DNA from: JAEUOS01 sp965279115
Lineage (GTDB): Bacteria; Pseudomonadota; Gammaproteobacteria; Burkholderiales; JAEUOS01
Reading direction: 5' to 3'
Length of the DNA stretch: 64,000 bases
Assembly (NCBI GenBank): GCA_965279115.1
Contig: OZ257137.1
Location: 3,410,001 to 3,474,000, forward strand
Under the pieces are notes generated by a model that saw only the letters and a list, made by a program, of their open reading frames with translations, did no database searches and was not told where the DNA came from. A program made the translations under genes and the position numbers. Position 1 is the stretch's first letter, and each line of letters starts with the position of its first letter. Of the stretch, positions 35,188 through 44,229 are shown piece by piece.

Positions 35188-36849
35188 ATGCTGGGCAGGA
35201 TCGTGAATCGCCTCTTGGGGCGTTGCCCGCCAATGGATGTGCCGCCTCCCGGTTTCGAGCAAATCGACGCCGCGCTGCAGGCCGAGGACCATGGCCTGGC
35301 AGGCAAGCTGCTCGATGCCTTGCCTGCCCCTGCGCGGGACACGGCGAAAGCACATTGCCTGCGTGGCCGGTTGATGTCACAGCTTGGTCAGCCTGCGGCC
35401 GCAGTGGAGAGTTTCGAGATCGCGTTGGCGCTTGATTCCGGAGACCTCCATGCGCTGGTCGGCATGGGCGGTCTCCGGCGCGCCGCAGGCGCGTTCCGGG
35501 AGGCCGCCGGCTATTGGGGCCGGGCCATCGAACTTGCGCCGGCGCTGCCGGGACTGCGCTACAACCTCGCGTGCGCGTTGGCCGAAGCCGGCAACGGTGA
35601 GGCGGCGCTGGCCCACGCGCATACGCTGCTGCGCGAGGAGCCAGACTCGCCGCTGGCGGGATTGCTGATCGCGCAGCTTTGCGAAACGGGCGGCGACCTG
35701 CCTGCTGCCGAAGCGGCCTATCTCGCGGTGGCCGAACTGGCGCCGGACAATATCGAGGCTTGGGCAGGCCTGGGCCGGACCAGGCGCGACTGCGCGCGCT
35801 TCGCGGCTGCGGCTGCGGCGTTCGAGCGCGCCGGGCCGTCGTACATGCTCGATGTCGGCCTGGCATGCTTCCACCAACGGCGGTATGCGGAGGGAATCGC
35901 CTGGTTCCAGCGCATCCTGGAGCGCGACCCGGCCAATCCGGAAGCGCGATTCGCGTGGGCCAATGCCGAAATCGCGGATGGTGATTTCCATTCAGGCTGG
36001 AGACGATATGCCGCGCGCTTCGACCTGGGGGGGCGCACCTGGGCCCGGCCGGTGGCGCCGGCGTGGCAAGGCGAACCCATGACCGGCGGCACGCTGCTCG
36101 TCGACGCCGAGCAGGGATTCGGGGACAGCATGTTCGCTGCCCGGTTCCTGCCTGCGGCTCGCGCCCGGGTGGCACGCCTGGTTGTTCGCTGCGCAGCGAC
36201 GCTCCGGCCGGTTTTCGAGCATTCTGGTCTGGCTGACCAGATCGTGGAAGATGGCCACCCGGTTTCCGCGGACGCCCATGCGTACATGCTGAGCCTGCCG
36301 GCGCTGCTCGATATCCGCCGGCCACAACGCGCGCAGGCTTATGTGCGTCCGGCACCGGAACTGGTCGGGCAGTGGCGCGCCGCACTCGCAGGCCCCGGCG
36401 GCCCGTCCGTCGGGCTGGTGTGGAGCGGCCTGGCGAGTGCGTCGCAAAACCGCTATCGGACGTTCGATCCGGAACCGCTCGTCCGGAGACTGGCTGGCCG
36501 CGCGCGCCTTTTCTCGCTGCAGCTGCCGCAAGCCGGTGTGGCTAGTTGCCCGGTCGGAGTTGTCGATCTCGCGCCACGACTGTCCGACTTCGGCCAGACC
36601 GCCGGCGCACTCGTGGCCCTTGATCTGCTGGTCACCACCGAGACCTCGGTCGCGCATCTCGCAGGCGCCCTGGGTGTCAAGGCCGTGGTGCTGCTTCCCC
36701 TCACGGCTGACTGGCGGTGGGAAGTCGCTGCCGAGCAAAACCCCTGGTATGCGTCGTTGCTCACCTTGCGCCAGCATAAGCCGATGGATTGGGACGACGC
36801 TTTCGAAGCGATCGGCAGGACAGTCGAGGAACTTGCCCCCGGCCGGTAA
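35188..36849 (+). CDS. TPR protein with C-terminal glycosyltransferase-like domain
   Basis: A 553-residue protein. The N-terminal ~270 residues are TPR repeats (AAAVESFEIALALDSGDLHALVG, AAGYWGRAIELAP, AEGIAWFQRILERDPANPEARF). The C-terminal ~270 residues have a GT-B-like Rossmann region (GGTLLVDAEQGFGDSMFAARFL, PSVGLVWSGLASAS, DLLVTTETSVAHLAGALGVK) as in TPR-linked GT9/heptosyltransferase or O-GlcNAc-transferase-like proteins. The acceptor is unknown; protein or pilin/flagellin glycosylation is a reasonable guess. It is 24 bases downstream of the HD-GYP gene and has a paralogue at 37287. A GC hairpin without a T run (36861-36875) follows its stop. Confidence 0.82.
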   Translation: MLGRIVNRLLGRCPPMDVPPPGFEQIDAALQAEDHGLAGKLLDALPAPARDTAKAHCLRGRLMSQLGQPAAAVESFEIALALDSGDLHALVGMGGLRRAAGAFREAAGYWGRAIELAPALPGLRYNLACALAEAGNGEAALAHAHTLLREEPDSPLAGLLIAQLCETGGDLPAAEAAYLAVAELAPDNIEAWAGLGRTRRDCARFAAAAAAFERAGPSYMLDVGLACFHQRRYAEGIAWFQRILERDPANPEARFAWANAEIADGDFHSGWRRYAARFDLGGRTWARPVAPAWQGEPMTGGTLLVDAEQGFGDSMFAARFLPAARARVARLVVRCAATLRPVFEHSGLADQIVEDGHPVSADAHAYMLSLPALLDIRRPQRAQAYVRPAPELVGQWRAALAGPGGPSVGLVWSGLASASQNRYRTFDPEPLVRRLAGRARLFSLQLPQAGVASCPVGVVDLAPRLSDFGQTAGALVALDLLVTTETSVAHLAGALGVKAVVLLPLTADWRWEVAAEQNPWYASLLTLRQHKPMDWDDAFEAIGRTVEELAPGR

Positions 36850-36877
36850 GCCCGGCCTTGCCGGCGGTGCGCCGGGT

Positions 36878-37204
36878 TCAGGCGTCCGGCCGCGCCTTGC
36901 GGGTAATGTAGACGATCATCGCCTCGGTGGCCACTTCAACGAATTTCTCGTTGTAGCCCATTTCCTTCAGTTCCCACTGAAAGGTGTTGCCCAGCGCCGC
37001 CTTTTTGAACATGCCAAGTTTTTTCTCTTCGCGGAACTGGGCCGCCTTTTCACAGACTTCCTCGATCACCGTGGTCAGGCGTTTGGGGCTGACCATGCGT
37101 TGCGGGTCGTTGGCCATTGCCGGTGGAAAGCGCTTGAGGATTTCCTGCGCCAGCGACTTGGCGAAGGCTTCGAGTTCTTTCCCGCCAAAAAGATTCAGTG
37201 CCAT
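36878..37204 (-). CDS. Small conserved-looking protein of unknown function
   Basis: A 108-residue soluble, mainly helical, Lys/Glu-rich protein (MALNLFGGKELEAFAKSLAQ at the N-terminus; LGNTFQWELKEMGYNEKFVE near the end). I do not recognise the family. It is on the opposite strand between two paralogous TPR/glycosyltransferase-like genes. Its codon usage and composition are like its neighbours, and no convincing competing frame lies opposite it. A role linked to the neighbours is possible but not shown by the sequence. Confidence 0.65.
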   Translation of the reverse strand: MALNLFGGKELEAFAKSLAQEILKRFPPAMANDPQRMVSPKRLTTVIEEVCEKAAQFREEKKLGMFKKAALGNTFQWELKEMGYNEKFVEVATEAMIVYITRKARPDA

Positions 37205-37286
37205 GATGGGTTAAGCCGGAACGATGCGAGCGATGCTTGTATCATAAACCCATTCAAGCCGATCCCCTTGGCTGTCTCGCCGCCGC

Positions 37287-38747
37287 ATGCTCAAACGACT
37301 CTTTGGCCGCCGTGAACGCGGGAACGTGCCCGTCGGGGAATCGCGCGGCGACCTGATCGAAGCGGCACGCGCCCGCATCGCCGATGGCAGGCTGGCGGAA
37401 GCGGAACTGCACCTGGATGTCCTGCTGGAACGGTTTCCCGGCGATGCCGAGATCTGCAACGAGTTCGGCAGCCTGCGCTATGCGCAGGGTGATTTTTCGT
37501 CCGCGCGGGAATCGTTCGCCAGGGCCTGCGCGCTCGCGCCCGATTGGCCAAGTGCTCGTGCCAACCTCGGCCAGAGCCTGCAGGTGCAGGGGCGTTACGT
37601 GGAGGCGGCGCGCCAGTTCGAAACCGCGCTTGCCGCAGATGCACACCACCATGAGTCGCGCTTCAACCTCGCGCTTTGCCTGGCTTTGACGGGTTCGACC
37701 GAAGAAGCGTTGAAGATCGTGCGGCGCCTGGTGGTGGAAGCGCCGGATGATCCGGAGTGCCACGTCCTGCTGGCGGAAACCCTGCTGCGAACCGGGCAGT
37801 TCCATGAGGGATGGCGTGAATACGCCTGGCGCACGCGGGTCCGGGCGTATCAGGCGTTGTTCCGGCAGTATCGGCAACCCGAATGGCGCGGCGAAAGCGT
37901 TCCCGGATCCACAGTGCTGATATGGCCTGAGCAGGGCTATGGCGACATGCTGCAATTCGTGCGCCTGCTCCTGGTGGCGGCGCGGCAAAATCCCGGCATG
38001 TCGTTCGTGCTTGAGGCCGAGCCCGCCCTGGTCCGCCTGATGCAGCTCACCTGCGCTGCCTGCCCGAACATACAGGTCATCGCCACCGGCAGCCCTGCAC
38101 CCGCGTTTGACCGCCATGCATCCATCATGAGCCTGCCGGGCATCCTTGACGCGAGCCTGGCCGCCAATCCGGTCGCCATGCCATATCTGGTCGCGCCGGC
38201 CACGGAAGCGGATGGCTGGCAGGGCAGGGTAAGGGATGCGGCCGGCAAGAACTTGGCGATCGGCCTGGTCTGGGCGGGCAATCGTCGCGAGCGTCACAGC
38301 GCTGCCGATCAGGCGGTCGATGTGCGTCGCAGCGTCGGTGCGGAGGCAATGGCGGCTTTGGCCGACGTGGCGGGTTGCACGTTTTTCAACCTGCAGGTGG
38401 GCGGACGCGCCGGCGAGATGGCGGCGCTGGGGGCTTCGCTGGTCGATTTCACTTCCGAACTGAGCGATTTCGCCAGTTCCGCGGCACTGGTTTCGCGCCT
38501 GGACCTGGTGATCAGTGTCGACACAGCCGTGGCGCACCTGGCCGGCGGGCTCGCCAGGCCGGTATGGATGCTGTCGCGCTTTGACTGCTGCTGGCGATGG
38601 GGCAAGCGGGAAACACGCAGCGCCTGGTATCCGACCCTGCGTGCCTTCTATCAGCCATCCCCGGGGGAATGGGGCCCGGTGGTCGCCGATGTCCGTGCCG
38701 CGCTGGTGCAGGAAGCTGCGGCGCATGCGGCAATGTCGCGCGCCTGA
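37287..38747 (+). CDS. TPR protein with C-terminal glycosyltransferase-like domain (paralogue)
   Basis: A 486-residue paralogue of the gene at 35188, sharing the basic start (MLKRLFGRR), N-terminal TPRs (AEAELHLDVLLERFPGDAEICNEFGSL, AARQFETALAADAHHHESRFNL, CHVLLAETLLRTGQFHEGWREY), and the C-terminal GT-B-like half (VLIWPEQGYGDMLQFVRLL, LAIGLVWAGN, LDLVISVDTAVAHLAGGLARPVWML, RSAWYPTLRAFYQ). The last motifs are typical of the TPR/GT9-like proteins widespread in proteobacteria. The substrate is unknown. The inverted small gene between the copies means it probably has its own promoter. Confidence 0.82.
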   Translation: MLKRLFGRRERGNVPVGESRGDLIEAARARIADGRLAEAELHLDVLLERFPGDAEICNEFGSLRYAQGDFSSARESFARACALAPDWPSARANLGQSLQVQGRYVEAARQFETALAADAHHHESRFNLALCLALTGSTEEALKIVRRLVVEAPDDPECHVLLAETLLRTGQFHEGWREYAWRTRVRAYQALFRQYRQPEWRGESVPGSTVLIWPEQGYGDMLQFVRLLLVAARQNPGMSFVLEAEPALVRLMQLTCAACPNIQVIATGSPAPAFDRHASIMSLPGILDASLAANPVAMPYLVAPATEADGWQGRVRDAAGKNLAIGLVWAGNRRERHSAADQAVDVRRSVGAEAMAALADVAGCTFFNLQVGGRAGEMAALGASLVDFTSELSDFASSAALVSRLDLVISVDTAVAHLAGGLARPVWMLSRFDCCWRWGKRETRSAWYPTLRAFYQPSPGEWGPVVADVRAALVQEAAAHAAMSRA

Positions 38748-38874
38748 TCGTAACGGGACGGAGTCATTCGCCGCGATTACAAGCGGCATAACCCGCCCTT
38801 ATGGCGATCCGGGTTGCGCAAATGGCGCGCGGCTCGCACAATCGATCCGGTCACCTTACGTACGATTCCCGCCC

Positions 38875-39837
38875 ATGCGAGCACCGCCGCTGGATTTGCG
38901 CCTCCTTGAAGTTTTCGAGGCGATCCATGTCGAAAAAAGCCTGACCAATGCCGCGCTCAAGCTGGCGATGACTCAGCCTGCGGTCAGCCAGTCGCTGACC
39001 AAGATGCGCGCGCATTTCGGTGACCAGTTGTTTGTGCGCACCGCGGCCGGCATGGAAGCCACGCCGCGCGCCAAGGAGCTGTTTACCTCGGTATCGGTGA
39101 TCCTCAAGGAAGCACGCGAATCCCTGGTGGCCAGGCCCGCGTTCGACCCGGCCACGTCTGAACGCGAGTTCGTCATCGCCACCACCGACCTCGGTGCGGC
39201 GGCGCTCATCCCGCCGCTGATCGCCGCGGCACGCTCACGCTCGCCCCTGGCGCGCATCGTCAGCGTCAACGCGGACGGACGCGAACTGGCCGACGAAATG
39301 ACCTCAGGGGACATTTCACTTGCCATAGGCAATTTCCCGGTGCTGCAGGCGGGCATCTACCAGCAGGGGCTCTACCAGGAAAGTTACGTGCTCCTCGCCA
39401 GTCGCGAGCGCGCCGCCGCCGGTTGCGTCACCGTCGAGGATTTCCGCGAGTCCCGCCATGTCATCGTCACCGCCGGCAACTCCGGTCACTACCACGCCGA
39501 GATTGAAAAGCAACTGGCCGCGCTGATCCCGCACGACCACATCGTGGCCACCGTCTCGAGCTTCCTGGTCGCGCCGCTGGTGGCGCGCGGTACCGACCTT
39601 TTGCTCACCGTTCCGCGCCGCGTGGCGGACATTTACGCCCCGCTTCTCGGCCTGGAGGAAATGCCGTTACCTCTGGAATTGCCGGACTATCCGATCACAC
39701 AGTATTGGCACACGCGCTTTCACCATGATCCGGGGGTTGTCTGGCTGCGCAACCTGGTGTTCGAATTGTTCACCGACGGCGGTGCGCGTGAAGCCGCGGC
39801 GGCCGCCCTGCCGCGCGTGCTCCAAGGGACGGCATGA
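38875..39837 (+). CDS. LysR-family transcriptional regulator
   Basis: A 320-residue regulator with the N-terminal winged helix-turn-helix (LDLRLLEVFEAIHVEKSLTNAA, then LAMTQPAVSQSLTKMRAHFGDQLFVR) and a substrate-binding-type effector domain. I choose ATG 38875 because the helix-turn-helix then starts at the usual distance from the N-terminus; the open frame continues upstream only as the antisense-like tail of the previous gene. It overlaps the FAD-subunit gene by four bases and so is the first gene of the catabolic operon, probably autoregulated and responding to the pathway substrate. Confidence 0.92.
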   Translation: MRAPPLDLRLLEVFEAIHVEKSLTNAALKLAMTQPAVSQSLTKMRAHFGDQLFVRTAAGMEATPRAKELFTSVSVILKEARESLVARPAFDPATSEREFVIATTDLGAAALIPPLIAAARSRSPLARIVSVNADGRELADEMTSGDISLAIGNFPVLQAGIYQQGLYQESYVLLASRERAAAGCVTVEDFRESRHVIVTAGNSGHYHAEIEKQLAALIPHDHIVATVSSFLVAPLVARGTDLLLTVPRRVADIYAPLLGLEEMPLPLELPDYPITQYWHTRFHHDPGVVWLRNLVFELFTDGGAREAAAAALPRVLQGTA

Positions 39838-40673
39838 ACTCCGCCCGATACCTGCGTCCGGCCCGGCTCGACGATGCGCTTGCCGCACTGGGTAGCCATC
39901 CCTGGGCGGTGCTCGCGGGTGGAACCGACTTCTACCCGGCGCGGGTTGGCAAGCCGGTGGACGTCGATGTCCTCGACATCACACGCATTGCCGACCTGCG
40001 CGGCATCGAGGTGACGGCCGGCGCGGTGCGCATAGGTGCGACTGCCACCTGGAGTGAACTCATCGCCGCCGACCTGCCTGCCGTATGTGCAGGCCTGAAG
40101 GCGGCGGCGCGCGAGGTCGGTGGCGTGCAGATCCAGAATGCCGGCACCGTGGCGGGAAACCTCTGCAACGCCTCGCCTGCGGCCGATGGCGTGCCTGCGC
40201 TGCTCGCGCTCGGGGCAGAGGTGGAGTTGCGTTCGGGCAGGGGCGCACGCCGCCTGCCGCTTGGGGAGTTCGTTCTTGGCAGCCGCAAGACGGCACGACG
40301 CCCGGATGAATTGGTGGTGGCGGTCTACCTGCCCGCATGGCCGCAAGGCGCCAAAGGCGTGTTCCTGAAGCTCGGCCACCGGCGCTACCTGGTGATTTCG
40401 ATTGTCATGGTGGCGGCCTGTGTGGCGCTTGACGCGGCCGGACGCATCGCGCGCTGCGCCATCGCCGTCGGCGCCTGCTCGGCGGCCGCGCAACGTTTGG
40501 GCAGCCTGGAGGCGCGCATTGTCGGCATGAAGCCTGACGCGGCGGTGGCCAGCGTCACGGAGAACGACCTCACCGGCCTGACGCCGATCGATGACGTGCG
40601 CGGCAGCGCCGAGTACCGGCGCGATGCCGCGCTGACCCTGGTGCGCCAGGCCATAGAAGAGGCGGCGCGATGA
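39834..40673 (+). CDS. Molybdenum hydroxylase FAD-binding subunit (CoxM-like)
   Basis: A 279-residue FAD subunit of a xanthine-oxidase-family enzyme. The FAD loops are AVLAGGTDFYPAR near residue 23 and IQNAGTVAGNLCNASPAADGVPALLALGA near 100. The C-terminal part carries the family's substrate-side domain. It passes electrons from the Mo and FeS centres to the acceptor. It is coupled by ATGA both to the LysR gene upstream and to the fused FeS/Mo subunit downstream, so the three are one translational string. Confidence 0.92.
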   Translation: MNSARYLRPARLDDALAALGSHPWAVLAGGTDFYPARVGKPVDVDVLDITRIADLRGIEVTAGAVRIGATATWSELIAADLPAVCAGLKAAAREVGGVQIQNAGTVAGNLCNASPAADGVPALLALGAEVELRSGRGARRLPLGEFVLGSRKTARRPDELVVAVYLPAWPQGAKGVFLKLGHRRYLVISIVMVAACVALDAAGRIARCAIAVGACSAAAQRLGSLEARIVGMKPDAAVASVTENDLTGLTPIDDVRGSAEYRRDAALTLVRQAIEEAAR

Positions 40674-43453
40674 ACAAGCCGGTCGAACAAACATTTTCAG
40701 CGCTCGGTCAAGGCGTTGCCATGTCGGTCAATGGCAAGGCCGTGCGCCTGGAGTGTGCGCCCACCAAACGGTTGGCCCATGCTCTGCGCGAAGACCTCGG
40801 CCTTACCGGCACCAAGGTCGGTTGCGACGCCGGCGACTGCGGCGCCTGCACCGTGCTGATCGACGGTCGGCAGGTGTGTTCCTGCATCATGCCGGTGGCC
40901 CAGGCCGAAGGGTGTGAAATCACCACCGTCGAAGGCCTTGCCGAATCGGGCCGGCTCAACCGCCTCCAGCAGGCTTTTCTCAAGCATGGCGCGGCCCAAT
41001 GCGGCATATGTACGCCGGGCATGCTCATGGCGGCAACCGACCTGCTCGCACGCAACACCAATCCGACTGAAGCAGAAGTGCAAGACGCCCTGGGTGGCGT
41101 GCTCTGTCGTTGCACCGGCTATCGCAAGATCATCGATGCGGTTCTGGCAGTGGCTGCCGGCGGAAATGAAACCGAAAGCCCGCCCGCAGGTGCTGCGGTG
41201 GGCAGCCGCATGGCGCGTCTGGATGCACCGGCGAAACTTACAGGTACGGAAAAATTCGGTGCCGACCAATCGCCGGCAGGCGCACTGTTCCTGCGCATCA
41301 TCCGCTCACCCCATGCGCGCGGGCGCTTCTCGCTGGGTGACCTCGACGCCTTCCGGCGCACGCATCCCGCCGTCGAGGGCGTCATCAGCGCCGCCGACGT
41401 CCCGGAAAACTCCTTCGCGGTGTTTCCCGCACCGAAGGACCAACCGGTATTGGCCGACGGCCATGTGCGTTTCCGCGGCGAGGCGGTGCTGGGACTGATC
41501 GGCGAGGAATCCGCCATGCGCGCGATTCCCGAGGCCGACGTACCGATCAACTGGCAGCCAATGGCGGCCCTGGAAACGCCCGAACAGGCCCTCACGGCCA
41601 CCGGCGACTGGCTGCATGACTTCGCGCCCGAGAATGTGCTGTGCCGCGGCCGGGTGGTCAAGGGTGATGTGCACCCCGCGCTGGCAGCCGCCGCCTTCAC
41701 CGCCGAAGGCGAATTCCGCACCAGCCATGTCGAGCATGCCTATATCGAACCCGAGGCCGGATACGCCGAGTTGTTCGCGGAGGGCGGCCGCACCCGCATC
41801 CGCGTCTTCGCCTGTACGCAGACGCCCTACATGGACAAGGAAGAAGTCGCGCGGGTACTCAAGCTGCCGCTCGACGCGGTGCATGTCGTGCCTTCGGCGA
41901 TCGGAGGTGGCTTTGGCGGCAAGCTCGATGTATCGGTCCAGCCCCTGCTGGCTGTCGCGGTGTGGAAGATGCGCCGTCCAGTGCGCATGGTCTATACCCG
42001 CCCGGAATCGATGGTCTCGACCACCAAGCGGCATCCGGCGCGCATCCGCGCGCGCCTCGGCTGTGACGCGCAAGGGCACCTGACCGCGGTCGATTTTGCC
42101 GGCGATTTCAATACCGGCGCCTACGCCTCCTGGGGATCGACGGTCGCCAACCGCGTGCCGGTGCATGCCAGCGGCCCGTATGCGGTACCGAATGTCCGTG
42201 CCCTGACCCGCGCGGTTTACACCCACAACGCGATCGCCGGCGCCTTCCGCGGCTTCGGCGTGCCGCAGGCGTGCATCGCCACCGAGGCGCTGATGGACGA
42301 TCTTGCCGCGCAATGCGGGTTGGACCGCCTGGAATTCCGCTTGCGAAACGCGATCCGCGCCGGCCATGAAACCGCGACCGGCCAGAAGCTTGTGGCCAGT
42401 GTCGGCATGGCGCAGTGCCTCGAGGTGCTCAAACCCGCTTGGGAACAGGCCCTGGCGAGTGTCGCCGCGCGCAACAGCGCTGCGGCCGGGTCGCCCATGC
42501 GCTACGGCGCCGGCGTGGCCTGCATGTGGTACGGCATCGGCAACACGGTGATCGCCAATCCCTCGACCATGACCATCGGCTTGAGGAAGAGCGGCCGCTT
42601 CATGCTCTACAACGGCGCCCAGGAAATCGGCCAGGGCACCTATACCATCATGCCGCAGATCGCCGCCGATGCGTTGGGCGTGCCGGTGGCGCTGATCGAC
42701 CAGATCCACGGCGATACCGACCAGACCGAGGACGGCGGCAAGTCCTCGGCCTCGCGCCAGACCTTCGTGTCCGGCAATGCAGTGAAGTTCGCCTCCGAGG
42801 ATTTGAAGCGCAAGCTGTGCGAACTCGCCGGCGCGCCGCCCGATGCGAGCATCGAAATCCATGGTGCGACGCTTGTCGCCCGCGCAGGCGGGGTTGAGAA
42901 ACGGCTCGATCTGGGCGCATGCCAGACCGACGCGCGCGGCGACATCGCGCTGGGCCGCGGCACCTTCAACCCGCCCACTGTCCCGCTGGATGCCAATGGC
43001 CAGGGCGTGCCCTATGCCACTTACGGCTTTGCCGCGCAGATCGCCGAGGTCGAGGTCGACACCAGCCTGGGCACCGTGAAGGTCCTGCACGTCCATGCGG
43101 CGCACGACATCGGCCGTGCCGTCAATCCCACCCAGGTGGAAGGTCAGATCCACGGCGGCGTGGCGCAGGGCCTGGGCCTGGCGCTGATGGAGGAGTACAT
43201 CAGCGGCCGCACCGACAACCTGCATGACTACCTGATCCCGACCATCGGCGATATTCCGCCGATCACCACGCACCTGGTCGAAGACCCGGAGCCGGTCGCA
43301 CCCTATGGCGCCAAGGGTGTGGGCGAACCGGCCCTGATCGCCACCGCGCCGGCGATCTACGGCGCGATCCGCCAGGCCACCGGCGTGCGTGTCGACTTCG
43401 CGCCGTGCACGCCCGACCGCTTGCGCACCCTCCTGAAGAACAGATCAGCATGA
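40670..43453 (+). CDS. Fused [2Fe-2S] and molybdopterin-binding subunit of a xanthine dehydrogenase-family hydroxylase
   Basis: A 927-residue fusion. Residues ~15-165 are the small subunit with two [2Fe-2S] clusters: GCDAGDCGACTVLIDG plus CSC, and QCGICTPG plus CRCTGY. The rest is the Mo-cofactor subunit, with AIGGGFGGKLDVSVQP, GAFRGFGVPQ, and the active Glu in GVGEPALIA (~886). The small and large subunits are usually separate genes; here they are one chain while the FAD subunit stays separate. Enzymes of this type hydroxylate N-heteroaromatic rings next to the nitrogen with water as oxygen source. With the 6-hydroxynicotinate reductase homologue downstream, nicotinate or a similar ring acid is a plausible substrate. 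No XdhC-type maturation factor is adjacent. Confidence 0.93.
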   Translation: MNKPVEQTFSALGQGVAMSVNGKAVRLECAPTKRLAHALREDLGLTGTKVGCDAGDCGACTVLIDGRQVCSCIMPVAQAEGCEITTVEGLAESGRLNRLQQAFLKHGAAQCGICTPGMLMAATDLLARNTNPTEAEVQDALGGVLCRCTGYRKIIDAVLAVAAGGNETESPPAGAAVGSRMARLDAPAKLTGTEKFGADQSPAGALFLRIIRSPHARGRFSLGDLDAFRRTHPAVEGVISAADVPENSFAVFPAPKDQPVLADGHVRFRGEAVLGLIGEESAMRAIPEADVPINWQPMAALETPEQALTATGDWLHDFAPENVLCRGRVVKGDVHPALAAAAFTAEGEFRTSHVEHAYIEPEAGYAELFAEGGRTRIRVFACTQTPYMDKEEVARVLKLPLDAVHVVPSAIGGGFGGKLDVSVQPLLAVAVWKMRRPVRMVYTRPESMVSTTKRHPARIRARLGCDAQGHLTAVDFAGDFNTGAYASWGSTVANRVPVHASGPYAVPNVRALTRAVYTHNAIAGAFRGFGVPQACIATEALMDDLAAQCGLDRLEFRLRNAIRAGHETATGQKLVASVGMAQCLEVLKPAWEQALASVAARNSAAAGSPMRYGAGVACMWYGIGNTVIANPSTMTIGLRKSGRFMLYNGAQEIGQGTYTIMPQIAADALGVPVALIDQIHGDTDQTEDGGKSSASRQTFVSGNAVKFASEDLKRKLCELAGAPPDASIEIHGATLVARAGGVEKRLDLGACQTDARGDIALGRGTFNPPTVPLDANGQGVPYATYGFAAQIAEVEVDTSLGTVKVLHVHAAHDIGRAVNPTQVEGQIHGGVAQGLGLALMEEYISGRTDNLHDYLIPTIGDIPPITTHLVEDPEPVAPYGAKGVGEPALIATAPAIYGAIRQATGVRVDFAPCTPDRLRTLLKNRSA

Positions 43454-44229
43454 GCAAGCGCTCCCCTGTGGCCCTCGTCACCGGCGGCCGGCGCGGCATA
43501 GGCCGCGGCATCGCCTACGCCATGGCCGACGCCGGCTTCGACCTCATCATCAACGACATCGAGTACGACGCCGCCACCACCGAAACACTGGAGGCCGTTG
43601 CGTCCAAGGGGCGGCGTGCCCGCTTCGTGCTGGGCGACATCGCCGACATCGAATCGCATGACGCGATGCTCGACCAGGCATGGTCGTCCTTCGGCACGCT
43701 CGACGTGCTGGTCAACAACGCCGGCGTTCAGGTCAAGGTGCGCGGTGACATGCTCGAGACCACACCGGAGAGTTACGACCGCCTGTTGGACACCAACCTG
43801 CGCGGCACCTTCTTTCTCACGCAGAAGGTGGCGCGCCGCATGGTGGCAGAGAAGCGCGATAGCGACGCGCCGCCGCGCGCGATCGTGACGATCTCCTCCA
43901 TCAACGCCGGCGTGGTGGGCCCGAGCCGTGCTGAGTACTGCATCTCCAAGGCGGGCCTGACCATGATGACGCAACTCTATGCCGAGCGCCTGGCCGGCGA
44001 CGACATCATGTGCTACGAGGTGCGTCCCGGCATCATCGAGACCGACATGACCATGCCCGCCAAGGCCCGCTACGACAAGCTGATCGCCGAGGGCATCACC
44101 CCCGTGAAGCGTTGGGGCCAGCCCGAGGACATCGGCAAGACCGTGGCGGCCCTGGCTTCACGCGCCCTTCCATTCAATACCGGCGCCGCCTTCTTTGTCG
44201 ATGGCGGCCTGCACATGAAGGTGCTTTGA
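43450..44229 (+). CDS. SDR family oxidoreductase (3-ketoacyl-ACP reductase-like)
   Basis: A 259-residue short-chain dehydrogenase with VTGGRRGIGRG near the N-terminus, LVNNAGVQ, ISSINAG (catalytic Ser), YCISKAG (Tyr/Lys), and a FabG-like end (FFVDGGLHMK). I choose ATG 43450, which overlaps the stop of the hydroxylase gene by four bases; upstream codons in this frame fall in that gene. The stop overlaps the next ATG by one base. Within the operon it probably oxidises or reduces a hydroxy/oxo intermediate of the ring-degradation pathway. Confidence 0.9.
   Translation: MSKRSPVALVTGGRRGIGRGIAYAMADAGFDLIINDIEYDAATTETLEAVASKGRRARFVLGDIADIESHDAMLDQAWSSFGTLDVLVNNAGVQVKVRGDMLETTPESYDRLLDTNLRGTFFLTQKVARRMVAEKRDSDAPPRAIVTISSINAGVVGPSRAEYCISKAGLTMMTQLYAERLAGDDIMCYEVRPGIIETDMTMPAKARYDKLIAEGITPVKRWGQPEDIGKTVAALASRALPFNTGAAFFVDGGLHMKVL

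Noticed and set aside
41306..43273. A 655-residue minus-strand frame opposite the molybdenum hydroxylase
   Set aside because: Composition typical of an antisense shadow; the hydroxylase explains the DNA.
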